Shown here one piece after another: positions 1 through 12,917 of a stretch of DNA of 64,000 nucleotides (position 1 is the stretch's first letter; each line of letters begins with the position of its first letter). Location: the NCBI GenBank assembly GCA_024529925.1, contig JAFEUB010000735.1, forward strand, positions 1,736,001-1,800,000. The letters run 5' to 3'. Below the pieces are notes generated by a model that saw only the letters and a program-made list of their open reading frames with translations, searched no databases and was not told the DNA's origin. Position numbers and translations under genes: made by a program. Origin of the DNA: Ophthalmolycus amberensis. Its lineage: Eukaryota > Chordata > Actinopteri > Perciformes > Zoarcidae.

Positions 1-1156
1 ATACATGTCCACAGAATGGAAACAGTGGCACTTCAATGACCTCAAAGGCAGTTTTTCATTCACTGTTTTTTTCCAATACAGTTGAAAGACTGACACGAGT
101 TATTGCAGCAGGTCACTACAATTACTGTTAAACAACAACCCCTTACTTTGACATTTTAAAAGTGCAACTGTGCAAGAATCGAGAACTGAACACAGTCCAC
201 ACAGTTTTACAAACAGCCCGCCAATTAAAAAAAACCAAAAACATATCAGAAACACTTGAAGGCCGCTCTTCACAGGAACAAGTATATCCTTTTTCCTCAC
301 ACCTGCTGTCTACCTGTCAAAAGCCTTTACTGTACTGCTGGGCCCCCTCCTTCAATGCCACCCCCCATCACTAGTCAAAGCCTATTCACAATTGCAGGCC
401 TCCTATTGTGTTCTGTCAGATGCCAGCCTCAGACATAGTGCACCACCGCGCTGGAGTCTCCGGAGCTAACCGTCATTTATTTTTTCCTGTGCTTCTCTTG
501 AGTAAAAGGAGCGGAAAGCACCGAAACACACTCGGGGAGGAAAGATATGGCGAGAGCTGTCAGCCAGTGCTAGAAATCATTAAAGCATACACATGGTAGG
601 AGGCATGTAGTATTAGTATTGCCAGGGATGTTGCTACAATATGCTAACGGGGATTATGAAAGCAATGGCTGTGTGTGTGTGTGCATTGTTATCCCTTATA
701 TCTTATTTATCATTAGGAAAGATGGATGGGGAGCTGCCCTTTTCACAAGAAACAAAACACTTGCATTTTAATTATGAACTTATATTAAAGGTGTCACTCA
801 TGATGATAAACCAGACTTTGCACTTCCCCTCTACTACTATGGAGAATTGTATCGTCTTCACCTCATTGTTTTGGTTTTAAAGCTGTTCTTGTTCTCCCTC
901 ATTGCACTCATCAACCCCATTTTCAGCAATAGTAGACAGCTGTTTTCGGGGAAAATGCTCTATTCCATTGAGCATTTACATCTGTCGGGTGGCCAGAGGT
1001 TAGAATGAAGTTTCATCTTTCTCTGTATCTGCTGGATGTGTAAATGAGCACATTCACAACTTAATGAGGCAAATATGTCAACGCTGTGTTTACAGCTTGT
1101 TGCACTGCCCACAAATGGACCAAAAACAAAAATCAGTTAATGCAGGTTTGTTCTGG
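1..1156. other. Intronic sequence without recognisable genes
   Basis: AT-rich, with short chance ORFs in several frames, none resembling a known family. A brief TG run lies near 670-683. Nothing else is supported. Confidence 0.5.
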
Positions 1157-1466
1157 GGATGCACCTATCAGACTATCAGTTTTGATAAAGCATTTAATTA
1201 GCAAGCTGTATGCCTCACTGTGTGGAAGTGACTGGATCATTCTTTTATGTATAAGGCAACATTAGGCTGCACCTAAACATTGCTTTCCTAGATTTGTTAA
1301 ACAAAATATCTCAAACAATTACATAGATCTAAATGTACTGACTTGTTATTTATTGAAATAATGGTATCCGATACCAGATCGACCCATTGTCATCGATACC
1401 TGAACCAGCTATTTGAGTCAGTATCGGAACCAATATCCGATATCAGTATCTGTATCGGTGCATCTT
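1157..1466. mobile_element. Short terminal-inverted-repeat element, copy A (hAT-like MITE)
   Basis: The left end has GATGCACC at 1158-1165 and the right end has its exact complement GGTGCATC at 1458-1465. The right part is made of GTATCGG/CCGATAC-type repeats (1368-1456). Internal segments 1208-1235 and 1265-1282 recur, reverse-complemented and diverged, in the element at 22030-22248, which confirms a dispersed family. I recall ends of the type GGGATGCACCGATAC in many teleost genomes. No convincing target duplication remains (GTTTG lies near both ends). It carries no ORF and is non-autonomous. Confidence 0.7.
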
Positions 1467-4400
1467 TCGGTGTTTGAATTTCCAACAATGAATGCCTGCA
1501 TTACCAGGACTCCCAAGGTGCTGCAGTGTAATGAAACCTTACGGAGGCTTCTTGCTCAGTAATTTAAGGTTCATCTGCAGGGAGTTGTAAGGTGCCCTTC
1601 AGAAAAACCTCCTTCGGATGAATTTCTGGTGTGCTCTGGGAGTCAAAGTGGACTTCCTTACACACCACAGAACTCAGCATCATGGGATCAATTTAAACAA
1701 GTGTTGAATAGATATCAGACCTGACTCTAAGATGTTCAGGTGTCCATTTGCTTTAAATTCATTTTCTAATTATTTTCATTGTATTAATCTTTGTGGGTTT
1801 GTATGTTGTCCTGAGCTGTATGTATTTGTATAAAGAGCATCCAACGACAGGTATTATGAACTTACTAAGACTATACGTGCTGTGGCATTTGGCAACTAAT
1901 TATACATCTTACTTATAACCAAATAAATGTGTGTAAAGTTTGTGTGTTATATAAAGAGTTTGGTCTAACGTACTGCATAACAGAGTCAATGACAGTTTGA
2001 TGTAATATACAATGATTGAGAGAAATACTTGTGATATTGATTTCAACCCCAATATACAGCATATATACTATAAACCCGTCCTCGATGCCTCCTGTGCTTT
2101 CTCCCCTCTTGCCCACCATTGAGGTGATGCTTTTGTTGTACATGATATTGGGCAAGTACAGCCCAGCTGAGTTAATCTGTTTTCTGCATCAATGACTTGC
2201 AACAAGTCCACTCTCTTTTTCATTAAGTGACTGAGGGATCCTGCAGGCTGTGCCGAGCAGGGAGCAGAGCTGCTGTCAAAACACCCTGCCCAACCGTCAC
2301 ACACATTAGCAGGCACCCATTTTGAGATATAACAGGGCTTGCTTACATTGTGCTTACTAAAAAAACGCACACACAATATTGCATGAATTGTCCCTGTTTG
2401 CTACAAGTTAGCACGATAAGTTTTCCACAGCAGAGGAAGCAGTTTGAATTGTTTCCAAAATGATGTGCTGCATGGAAAAAAATGACACATCAGATGGATT
2501 GTCCTGAGGCAAAACTATTTGGCAATCTGTTTGCGCTTGGATATTTTTTTTAAACTCTTTCTCGGTAAGGAAACTATTGTTTACAGCTTCTTAGCTTCCA
2601 TAAGCTAGAGGAAGGAACAGGAGGGATCAGCCTCCCCGGCAACGAGATGCCACCATCTCCTCTCTCCATCTGTCTGCCCACTCTTCCGAGGGCTAATTAT
2701 CCTAATCCCTTGAATCCAGAATGTAGGCGTGTGGCACGCGCCTCAGTCCCAGGACGTTAGCGTTTTTGCCTCCCAGTTAAAATGTGGAAATTAATTACCG
2801 CCTGCCCTGCTGCCAGTGGGAGGGGGAAGAGGAGAGGCAACCGCAGGAAGGCCTGTTCCTGGCAGGTGATAGGGTGTTAGGGACTTCTCTTGAGAGCCTG
2901 ATCTAGGGGCCATGACTGTAGCTCAGTTTGTTGAACACTTTATGGTACCGCTGGAGTCCTGTTAGTGATTTGAAGTCTCTGTAGGCCACCGTACTGTTTG
3001 ACTTCACCAAGCTACATACAAAAAAGGTTTAACCCGATTTACTTATGACGTCCAGTCAGTAGTGCACAGTAGAAGTTGACAATGTGCCTAGCCCAGTTTC
3101 CATTTGATTTTTAAAAGATTGTCTTTAATTACCATAACATTGCAGGAACTAGAGATGTATATATATGTTTTGCTGCATGTAATACCCTAAGCAGTTAAAT
3201 TGGGTGTGACTGTGTCATGAAGCGTGGCATAGTATGATAAACAGTACGGCTAAATGTATTGTTTGAGGAATGATGAATGGGGAACTAACACAGACACAAA
3301 ACAAACGTATTTGCCATTAAGATGACAGGCAGACTGCGAATGACTTCATTTTACAGTTCAGGAGAAACGTAATCCATTGTGAAATGCGGAGGGCCATTTT
3401 CGAAACATTGTTATTATGAGAGGAACATAATAACTGATGTATGGCCTATGTTTTTTTTCCCATTTTCTTAACACAGTTGAATGAATGAAAAAATAACCTG
3501 CAAGATATGTGAAAGCTTGCACTCTATTCCAAAACACCCACATGGGCAAATGACACAGACATACTCAGTCACGCTTCTTCTTTGCCAATGGAAACAAGGT
3601 GAAAAATACCACGATTAAAATTATATTCATAGTTACATTAAATTACAGTTTTTGGCTCCCACAAAATCACACTTTCTATTTTTTTCTCAGGAGGGGAAGC
3701 TTGCTCTCATTAACGCAAATACTGGTGTTGAAATGATGCCAGTATCTAGACAAGGTTTCTTATCGATTTACACTCTGTAGTTGTAGGACCAACAGAGGGA
3801 GACACATAGTTTTGCTGTGCCCTAGTTCTGTTGAACATGGCAAACCTCACACCTGTGGTCATGTCAAAATGAAAAAGTAATGGAGGGGAGCGTTTTCTCA
3901 CATGGACACTATCAGCTCTTGATCACAGACAACATCCTCATGGTTGTGGCCAAATACAAACCAGCATGTTGTTGCTCCATTTTCCCCAAAGTATTCAGTG
4001 TGCTCCAAATTTCACAAACGTGGCGACACTTTAGGTCAGACAAAATCCCCCCTAATGAGTCTTGTCAATCCAATCTAAGTAAAGTTGTCATTCGCTGTAT
4101 TGAGTGTTAATCCTGGATGTTGGATATTCCTGTCCTTTAATGTAAAAAAACATGCGGTGATAGCCCTTTGCATAACCATCAAAATAAAGGTGTGTATTAT
4201 TCAAAATTATTCTTGTATGTTTTTGGAACATTAAGTTAGCAGAGTGAAGTGGTGGGGAAATTGCATTTGCAAAGCAGGATGTAAAGCTCTTCCATTGCCC
4301 CGAAGCAGAAATAAATATTTAAAAAATATAATTTATCTCCAAACGGACATCTGGGATCGACAATACAGTATATAGCAGTGCAGCTCACAGTTAAATGGGC

Positions 4401-4906
4401 ACATAGATGCACAGGTGGTTCCATTGTTCTTGAGGACTCTCTTCCAGCCTCTCCACATTTTCTGTGGCCTTGTGTGTGAGATTGTCAGGATGTACATTTT
4501 ATTTGATGCAATACCTGCCTGACCTGTGTGCCAGGTAGGTAATGGGGGTCATCAGTGAGCAGGTTGCTACGGAGATAATGAAATACCCGGAGGTGCTGAG
4601 TGCTCAGTTGTATCATGCTCTTTCCTGTCCAGACAATGGTGTGTTCCTAAAGCCCAGACAGAGCAGCCATTCATCCACGCTGTGCCTACACTGCTCATGT
4701 AGACCTGACCATTTCAGCATGTTTCTTATAGAGATACATGTGTTCATCAATAATATATTATTATTGTCAAAACAGAATAAAAGGAAAGGAAACATTGGAC
4801 AGCTAAAATAAGTCCTCGTTGTTTTCTTAATCCTACATCAGACTTTTGCCTTTCAAACACAGAGCAAAGCATTTTTTTTTGTCATGTTTTTCGCTACCTT
4901 GACGAT
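1467..4906. other. Intronic sequence without recognisable genes
   Basis: No coding exon or known repeat was identified. The GC-richer part at about 2600-2890, with TAAT-type sites in otherwise unique sequence, could be a conserved element but nothing proves it. A tRNA-like string near 2920-2960 was considered and rejected. Confidence 0.45.
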
Positions 4907-5140
4907 CGAAAATCCAATATTTACTCTGTTGTAATCTCTACTTTGGTCTCCACCAATCCCTGAGAAAAGGCAGCACCCAGCTAAAGACAAGTCTTAAGCT
5001 TCCTAGATGTTCAACTTTCTTTACCAGCTGTTCACGAGCTTTGTCGGCTTGGTGCTGAGCTGATAGCTTACAGTGAGCTGCTGGAAGCAGGCTTGCTGCG
5101 AGCGGGAGGATGTACGATAATAAACGGGCTGGCCGTAAAA
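4907..5140 (+). repeat. Dispersed teleost repeat, copy 1
   Basis: Shares order and orientation with 62640-62960: CCAATATT(T/C)ACTCT, then a TTTGGTCTC segment, then a TT(T/C)ACCAGCT segment leading to TTGGTGCTGAGC. I recall this string of motifs as a common interspersed repeat in fish genomes but cannot give its family name. Strongly diverged, no ORF. Confidence 0.55.
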
Positions 5141-5654
5141 AAAAGTAAACAATAAGTTAAGAGAAAATGAAAAATCTAATTTGGAGTTCAGCCTCGTGAG
5201 CAACCACTTTCACTTCAAAAACGTTGATTAGTGGAGCTTTAACAGAGATGAAAGACTGTTTGCTGCAGTTCCCATTAGGCTTGTGCTAAGACACAAGGAA
5301 TATGGTATTGCTTTTGAAGGGTTTTTTAAAGCTTGAAACATCTGGTGCTCAGCAGAAATCTACATCCTGCAGCTATATAGAAAAACATCTAGAAGAATCA
5401 TGATGTAAAATGTATTGCTTGAATAGTGCATTTGAACAGGTTTTTTTTTGTTTGTCTTACATGACACACTGTTTTGTCTTACAGTCCCTTTTAAAATAGA
5501 TTTCATACCAGAATATACTTGTTTTTTTCTTGTCTGGTAATATTTCAACCTTGATTTTTGAAGCAGCCAAAAGAGAACTGGTTAAGATCAGCTCATTGTT
5601 CCAATGTTCTGTTATAAGGCAGGAATAAGCAGCCGTGTGACAGGGAATGGCCGA

Positions 5655-5760
5655 GAGCGTGCAGGTTTTCATTCCAACCAAACGCTACACGGGGCGATTT
5701 CACTGATTAGCATGCCTCTAGCTGACAGAAGGATCTAATTAATGTAATCACCCGCAGTAC
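5655..5760. repeat. Possible old dispersed or exapted repeat
   Basis: The string GCAGGTTTTCATTCCAACCA followed by GGCGATTTCACTGATTAGCA and TAATTAATGTAATCACC resembles an interspersed element I recall from vertebrate genomes. There is only one copy in the window, so the call rests on memory. It could instead be a unique conserved element. Confidence 0.35.
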
Positions 5761-8700
5761 CACGGCACACGGCTTCCCATCGCTGCTTTAAATGTAGCAA
5801 CTTTGTTTCTCCCTGAAATAGTGCTAGCTAAGTTGATTACAGTGTCTAATGACCTTGATAGTGTGATGAGTGGGCCTTGTGTGCATTCATGGCTTTTAGC
5901 GTACTGCTGGAATCTTAACACTGCACTTGACTTCCAGAGATGTGATCCCACCTTCACATATCCTCATTAGGAACCCTTTGCTGATCATTAGTGCCTTAAG
6001 TGCCTTTAATTGATAGTCATCTCTCACAGATGGCTTTCCCATTATTTGCTGACGAGCCCCTGCACTTGTTAGCCTTACAATTCGCCACTCTCCCACCCTT
6101 CACCCCTGACTAGATTGCACAGTGACACATTGAAACACCGCGCATCATTCCTCGGATATCAAAGCATCGCCTACTGCATCTAGACCTAGCAGGTCATTTG
6201 TTTTACCACTCAGAAATGTTCCCACAATGCAGCACACGGTGCCTCTGACGGTGCGTACCATTTTGAAGGTGAATCAAATTAGATGATAATTTGGGGTTCG
6301 GGCCCATCAACAGAGCACCTTAGAGTGAGTGACAGATTACACTAGGTGACTGCTACAGTCACAGCCCACATTACCCTATCTCACTTTCTCCTTATTAACC
6401 TTTCCCTGACCACAACCATCAATCTTTCTTCACCGTCATCTACATCATCTGTTGCTGTGGTTTCCATCCATCTTCCAATAAATCTCCGCTTAGCTGTCCT
6501 GTAATTTACATTAGTGACCTAAATCCTGTGTGCTCCTTTACACATTCCTGACACTGATAATACCAATCTCCATACTTCACGCTGTCATTTCTTGCAGCAT
6601 AAGGATGTATGAGGCAAAATGCAGAAAGGCAAATTCAAGATGTATGCTGAACTCGCCATTTTCATCTGTCAATATGAATGATTTGCTTTGATTACTGTAT
6701 ATTGATGGGCAGCCTCTCGTGTTCTATAATATACTCACATTTGCTGAGCTCTAACCGGTGACATTTTAAACAAAGCGCACCTGTACGTTATTTCCCCACC
6801 AGAGATTCCAAGAATAGATGGAGAAATACAATATTCCTCTTTAAACTGCATTTCTTTCTTCAGTTAGTGCTTCCATAACCTAACATTATTGCCAAAGACT
6901 TACACTCATTTTGTATTGAGTTTATTTTAAGTGAGAGAACAAGTAATAAATGTGCTCCTAATACATACAGGAGACTTTACTAACATTTACCATTGCTTGT
7001 ATTTCAGCATGAGGAACTAAGCTGTTACTCTGAGGAATCTGCACTTAGCACTGAGAGACTTTCGTTGTTGTCGGTGTTTGCTGAGTTGGTCAATTGTCTA
7101 TTCTCGACAAAATGAATGTGAATGTATTTATTAATCACTGTCACTGATAAATCCTGGAAAAATATTCAAAATATCAGAGACATGTCGGCGCTCGTGTTTT
7201 ATCTGTTCACAAATGAACGAACAGACATCTAGAGCCAGCTTTTCTTTTTCTGCAGCAGCAGGAATTTGGCAGCCAGTGTCTGACCTCCAGGCACGCTAAC
7301 AGGCTAACGATACGCTAATGTGTCCCATTACGCCCGATTTGCCGGGAGGGGATTCTTTTTGTTGAGCATCATGCTGCTGGTGGATTTCAGATGGGCACTG
7401 TATAATGATGCGCGCCTTTCTTCCTGGCTCATAAAAGATACAAGAAGTAGTCCTGCTGAGAGTCATTAGGAGGGCCATTTACACTGTGCTTTTCTTATTC
7501 ACACATTTTTTTTTGTGGTCTTTGAAGAGAGCCACAAGGCTACGAAGACATCGTGAAAATGAAACCTGAGCCACCACTCGGGCTGAAAGTAGTTCTTGTG
7601 AAAGACTACTAAACAGCTCTTCAGCTCTCACCATTACTACCAAAACCAGCGTTGATGCTCTCCAAGTAACCGAATGGATTAATAAATAATTAAAGAACAT
7701 ACGAACAAAAAGAAAGCATTATTGTGCGCCAGGATTGAGGGGGAGAAAAATTGCAGTTTGGCTTGCATTTGCAGAGCATGAAACACAAATTAGCATGGTG
7801 TGATGCAAGTGAGTGGGGGAAATCATATTGCATTTTCTGCCTCATCTCTCCGGCCGTACTATTACCATTCCATCGACAAATTGAATCCAAGGCTAATTTG
7901 CATTGCATCACTGTATAACCTCTTATTTATTCATTGATTTTCTCTCCCCTACATACTATTAAATCTAATATTTTTTTTTCAGTACAGCAGCCGCCACAAA
8001 CTATGGAGACCAGAGTGATTCCATAATTCCCAGTGCATGCTTCCCAATGAAAAGAAAAAGTGAGAGGAAAATCTGAAGCATGGTTATTAACTCCATCCTG
8101 ATCCTGACAACTGCTTTGCTATAAAGGTACTTGTGTGGGCTAGTACAGTGATAAAATCCTCTATCGCAATTTCAGTCATTTTTTTTATCACGTCAACAAA
8201 AATCAATCGACAAATTGCCAATAGATAAAACAAGAGAGAGGTCTGTTTTTGTTTGAGAAGAAATCAAAGTACCTTACCTTTTATGAAATATGCAATGCTT
8301 TCATAAAGAAGTACTCTTTCTTCAGCACAAGAAGGTATTAAAGGGAATGTTATCACAGTATAAAGAGCCTGGCAAAATATCAGTCGGGGGACAAATTTGT
8401 ATTGTCTCAGGGTATATCATTACATCACTCTGTCAGCGGATACTTTAAAGTATAACGTACCATCAATCTGTTTATTCAAAGTCATATGTATAGTGGACGA
8501 TTTGAGGATAGATGGGAAAATAGCATCAAGGTTGAAAAAGGGGACTGACTTATGCTTTCACAATCTAAGCTGCCAAAGGATGCTGGTAATTAAAATTGAA
8601 CAACTCAATTGAAGATTCATTTTGATACTGTTGAACCAGAGTGTTGAAAAAATCCCTGTGCAGTCCTCCACTGACAGGTAATTACTCCATTACAGTGATA

Positions 8701-8970
8701 CATCTAAAATATGTCCACTGTTTACTCTGTGCTTGCCCTCTCACATTAGGCTGTCTGCTATGCTTGACAAGAAAATTATGAAAGAGGCTGGGCCAGGAAG
8801 CACTGAGGTGTATGTGTGTGCGTGTGTGGTGATGCTATTAAATGGGGCTGTGATATTTGACACGACAGAACCAATCAAGTTCTTATAATGGTTGACTTGT
8901 CTCATATCTATGCTTGCCTGATGGGAGAATACAACCTGGAAAACACAAACATCTTACCTGAGTGAAGGTT

Positions 8971-8973
<3 letters not shown>
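5761..8973. other. Intronic sequence, possible enhancers, no gene
   Basis: No exon recognised. Around 7290-7480 and 7740-7915 the sequence is repeat-free, of mixed composition and has clustered TAAT/ATTA and TTTGCAT-like sites, as conserved non-coding elements of brain genes often do. This is compositional suspicion only. Confidence 0.35.
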
Positions 8974-9009
<36 letters not shown>

Positions 9010-9030
9010 GTGTGTGTGTGTGTGTGTGCG
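8974..9030. repeat. Interrupted (TG)n microsatellite
   Basis: About 57 bp of TG dinucleotides with one AGG interruption near 9008. The apparent ORFs rich in Cys/Val or Thr/His across it are artefacts of the repeat. Confidence 0.95.
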
Positions 9031-10069
9031 TAAAAATGAAGGAAGTGATAAAAGAAAAAGAGAGAGGGAGATAAAGGCTGGGTATTGTTGGAAAATTACC
9101 AATACCTTGAATTCGATACTGATTCCACAACAATACTACTTGCAATACTTGAATGAAAACTTCATCAAGTAGCAAAGTCCCACACCGTTCGGTGTCCCCG
9201 AATGGACCAAAGTTGGGAAAAAATGTGTACAGTAGCCATCGGCAAGAGACAAAAAAATGTTTGATCCAATTTGAATTGTGCCATGAATTACACATATGTT
9301 TGTGAATTTAAAACATAATTTTGCAAGTCAAGAAAGTCACAGTTTATCGCAGGTTTGTCGTCGTACCATTAGTTTTTATATGAAACCACTCAGTGAACTA
9401 CATCTCTCGTCTTGCACAATATACGTCACCAACACCAGCATGGCCAGTACCTTGGCTTGCTAGCTAGTTAGGTAACTTAGCTATACTCCACGAACAATGT
9501 AACGCTGTCTTAAGTGATGTGTTTTATCCAGCGACACTTTTTATCAGCCGGGAAGCGAAAGAACGGCTAAAGAGCAGTTTGTGTGAGCACAAACCGCAGA
9601 CATTGCAGCTTCAGAAAAACGTCAACTGCACAACTTTTAGGTGTCTATTGTTTCAAAAAAAGTCTTGTACTTCATCAGTTTTACAACGAAATGCAATTTT
9701 CTTGACAAAAAACTTGAAACGTGACATGAAAGTATTTGTCTCTCACCCTTGACAAACGTACAAATTCTTTCCAAAAAAATAACCCACAGTGGTCCACCAG
9801 AAGGGACTAAGATGGAGCCCACACTGTCACTAACTGCACACCCTGAATAAATATTGAAAAAAAAAAAAAAGAAGCCATTTCAAAGAGAAGCAGACAAAGG
9901 GTGTACAATGTGTGTTTGAAGGATATATCCAGGTTGTCATGATTCAGCTGAATAAACGAGAAGGATAGACGCTAAAGCCTACAGATCCTACAAACAGCAA
10001 TCTTCCAGCCAGGAGACCACTGTTCCTTCCCAATGTGAAACGAGAAGTCAATGTTGATGTTTTTGTCAC

Positions 10070-10275
10070 GTAACTTGCGTACCTCAGTAACGGCACTCCT
10101 GTGGTTATTTCAACCTGAATGATGAACTTTTGTTAAACCTAAATAAGTACATTTTGTTGCCTAAACCTAACTTGAGTTTCGTATGCATGTAACAAGCGGA
10201 AATTGTGGTGATGGCTTTTGTAGTAAAACGCACGAAAATGAGGAGTACCTTTTCGTAAGATATTATACGAACCGT
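10070..10275. repeat. Dispersed teleost repeat with CCTAAACCTAA motif
   Basis: Contains GTAACTTGCGTACC, TTAAACCTAAATAAGTA, GCCTAAACCTAACTT and finally TTTTCGTAAGATATTATACG in that order. I recognise this order from a very common fish interspersed repeat whose family name I cannot give. No coding capacity; short ORFs on both strands here are incidental. Confidence 0.55.
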
Positions 10276-10822
10276 CGAGGATGCATTGCTCAACGTCTAA
10301 CAATGACTCGCTCGAAATCCACAAAACCAGCTGGAAAATTAAGAAAATCTGGAATGATTGCAACAACAAAACAAGTTTCACTTAACATCAACACACTCTA
10401 TGATCAGTGCTGATCATGAACTTGGTAAGAAAATCAGAGAGACCCTTTTTTAATTAAACACTATCAAAGAACATGACAACCATGAGGTGATATGGGAGGG
10501 GGTGCAATAGATACCCTTTTGTTAATTAAGCGGAACCGGGAGTGAAGAGCAGTATCACTTCCTTCTTATATTTGAACAAACTTTGCACTGATTACATTTG
10601 GAGATACACTGACATCACTTTGGCAGAAATTTAATTGAAGGTCATTTCTCAAAAGTGTGTGTTAGGTGGAGACATGCAGGCTGAAACGGTAAGATGTAAT
10701 TACACTTTAACAATAAAAGTGTTCAAGTGATAATGTTTACACTCTGCTGGATATGCGCAGAATGGCAAAGTACCAGGAGCGTTTAAACTGAAAGAGGCTG
10801 CAAAGAAAGGGAAGGACTCACA

Positions 10823-10855
10823 ACTGGTTATTATCACAACAAGATAATAACCAGT
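10823..10855. repeat. Perfect hairpin, 13-bp stem and 7-nt loop
   Basis: ACTGGTTATTATC at 10823-10835 and its exact reverse complement GATAATAACCAGT at 10843-10855 flank the loop ACAACAA. The stem is too short for a typical pre-microRNA and the flanks do not extend the pairing. It may be the trace of a small element or chance. Confidence 0.8.
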
Positions 10856-12917
10856 AGGCACAATGCTGACTTCTTGCTTTTGAACCAAATTCAGTTGCAG
10901 AAAATAAATATCTCCCATATTTCCATGTCCTGAATTGAGCACAGATACAGTATCTTAAGCTTCTGAGCAAGTTAATCACTAAGCCCACACAGTGCCAACA
11001 GCAAGCACTATTGATTCACACATTCCTTGTAGCTACAGAGAGTTTATGATTGTTTCAGTGTTTTAGTGTAGTCTGGGAAACACAGGTTGGGCAATGCTAC
11101 ATGTACATCAACATTGACCTTCAGCATTGGAAGGGGCAAAGCCACAATGCACACAATCCCCACAGGTTACTGTTTTGCTGTTCACATTCATGTGGCTTAG
11201 AGATGAGGTAGGCCATTTGGGTCAGTATTGTAGCCTGAAGGAGTTCTTATCTCACTTCCAAAAACCACAATAAACCTGCCCTTGAGCAAGGCAGTTAACC
11301 TGTTACCACTCACAATTTGAGTTGCTTCCCTCAGGAAGGACAACCACGAGCCACCAAAAATGTCGACACGAGATCATTTGTCCCAAATTATTAATGTGGT
11401 TGAAGTGCCTAACACGCCGCTCAGCTTCAACGATAACTCGATGCACAAACCGCTTAAATCCATCATTTACCACCAGAGCTAAACTCACAGTTCATATACG
11501 TTCAGGAGAGTTAGAAGCCCTGCTGTCACGTGCCTTGTCGTGGACACATGAGGCCCATTAAAGGTGGGCTGACCTTTAAGGTGGAAAAGCGCTATTCTCC
11601 TTAGCATTGTATTGTTAAGCATCTATTAATTCTGTGCAACCACCCACCCACACTGTTTCTTACCTGCTTCTGTAATAGCAGGATGCATAAGCAACTGCTT
11701 CTGTGTTAAACATTGCATCAGGTCTATCATTACTTGGCCTTTTGATTTTTTTAGCTACTTCTGGTACTCCAGTTAAGTGATCGGAGCGCACAGCACTGAC
11801 AGACTCTCTGTCACGATGCTGATTTTTTTTCTGAGAGAGAATACGGAATTACATGTCTTCCCATGCACAAACATGCTCACAGGCTCCCAGCTACAGCCTG
11901 TCAACAAAATGACATGCCTTACTTTGAACTGAGGCGAGTGTATCTGCCTCCAGTAGTGACACATTAACAGGAAGGTGTGCAGCTTTGCAGGGTATTACAT
12001 AATATTCAGCTCGTAAAGGAGGAATATGAGGAAGAGTCATGTTTTCAGCTTTCATCAGCAGGTGAAATCATGTTTGCCTTACATACAGTAATGTCTGTAA
12101 GGGCTGGGTTTCATTTATATTCTCACAATTATGAACACGCTACGGCAAAAACGTCAGACATCCAACATGGTACCAAGCAACACCTCATGGTTTTTACTTC
12201 CAGTTTGTCTTGACTCGTGATTGTTCTGGAACTGTATTTGAGCCATAAAAGAAACAAAATGTGTTTAAAGAAAAAAACACATTTATTTCAAGCTCTCATT
12301 TTCCCCTATAATAAATGCCTGCTATTGCGCATCACCAATCAGTCAACATTTCTAGAGGAAGCAGGCTCAATGTTTTTGCATCCGCTCTACACAAAGCTGA
12401 AATGAGGTCTGATGATGTCAGTCCGTATACAATACATCAACAAAGGAGGAATGGTGTAAGCGGCAAGTGAGCTAATTTGTTGAGGTTTTTTGCGACATAC
12501 AGCAATTAAAAACGTAAAACTTCGAACATGTTACAGAGGTAAGCAGCACCTCTTAAGTTACACCAGCGTTTATGATCGAAATAAATACATTTCAAATCAT
12601 CCGGATAGTGTTGACCTTTGAGGTAATACAGCACCACCGGGTTTTATGTAAACCTGCTCTGCCAAATAAGAAGCAATGCCAGTAGAGCTTTATTCTCTGA
12701 ATCCATTTTGCCACAAATGACCCTATAGCCACAACTAACAGTAGCTACTGCAAGACCTGTAAGTATTCACTATGTAACCAAGCTACCAGCACCACCTACT
12801 TCAGGATGATGAACCGCTCTCTCCCACGACTCTTTGAAGAGTGGAATCAAAAAAGCACAATTGTGAATCAATCTCCAGTTCTCAAAAAATAGGAACCAAT
12901 TTTCAATACCAACCCTT

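Larger units (their letters stand above)
9074..12917. mobile_element. Candidate pair of transposon ends 3.8 kb apart
   Basis: AAGGCTGGGTATTG at 9074-9087 and the complement of AAGGGTTGGTATTG at 12904-12917 match at 12 of 14 positions, and GAAAATT follows both. The ends resemble those of GGGTTGGTATTG-type fish elements. No 8-bp target duplication is visible, and the interval contains at least one other repeat (10070-10275), so it may be one decayed element or two unrelated fragments. A minus-strand peptide near 11490-11400 (VNDGFKRFV) faintly recalls hAT transposases but is too short to use. Confidence 0.35.

Noticed and set aside
2905..2990. tRNA-like or SINE-like A box (TGTAGCTCAGTTTGTTG)
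   Set aside because: No proper B box at the right distance and no cloverleaf pairing. Probably chance.
8954..9295. Thr/His-rich 113-codon ORF
   Set aside because: Translation of a TG/CA microsatellite; likewise the ORFs at 57467-57868 and 23338-23577.
11281..11340. CTTGAGCAAGGCAGTTAACC, a string common in fish interspersed repeats
   Set aside because: Isolated short match without further family landmarks; too little to call an element.
11303..11488. Minus-strand peptide VNDGFKRFV as hAT transposase
   Set aside because: Only about nine similar residues; the downstream sequence does not continue the similarity.
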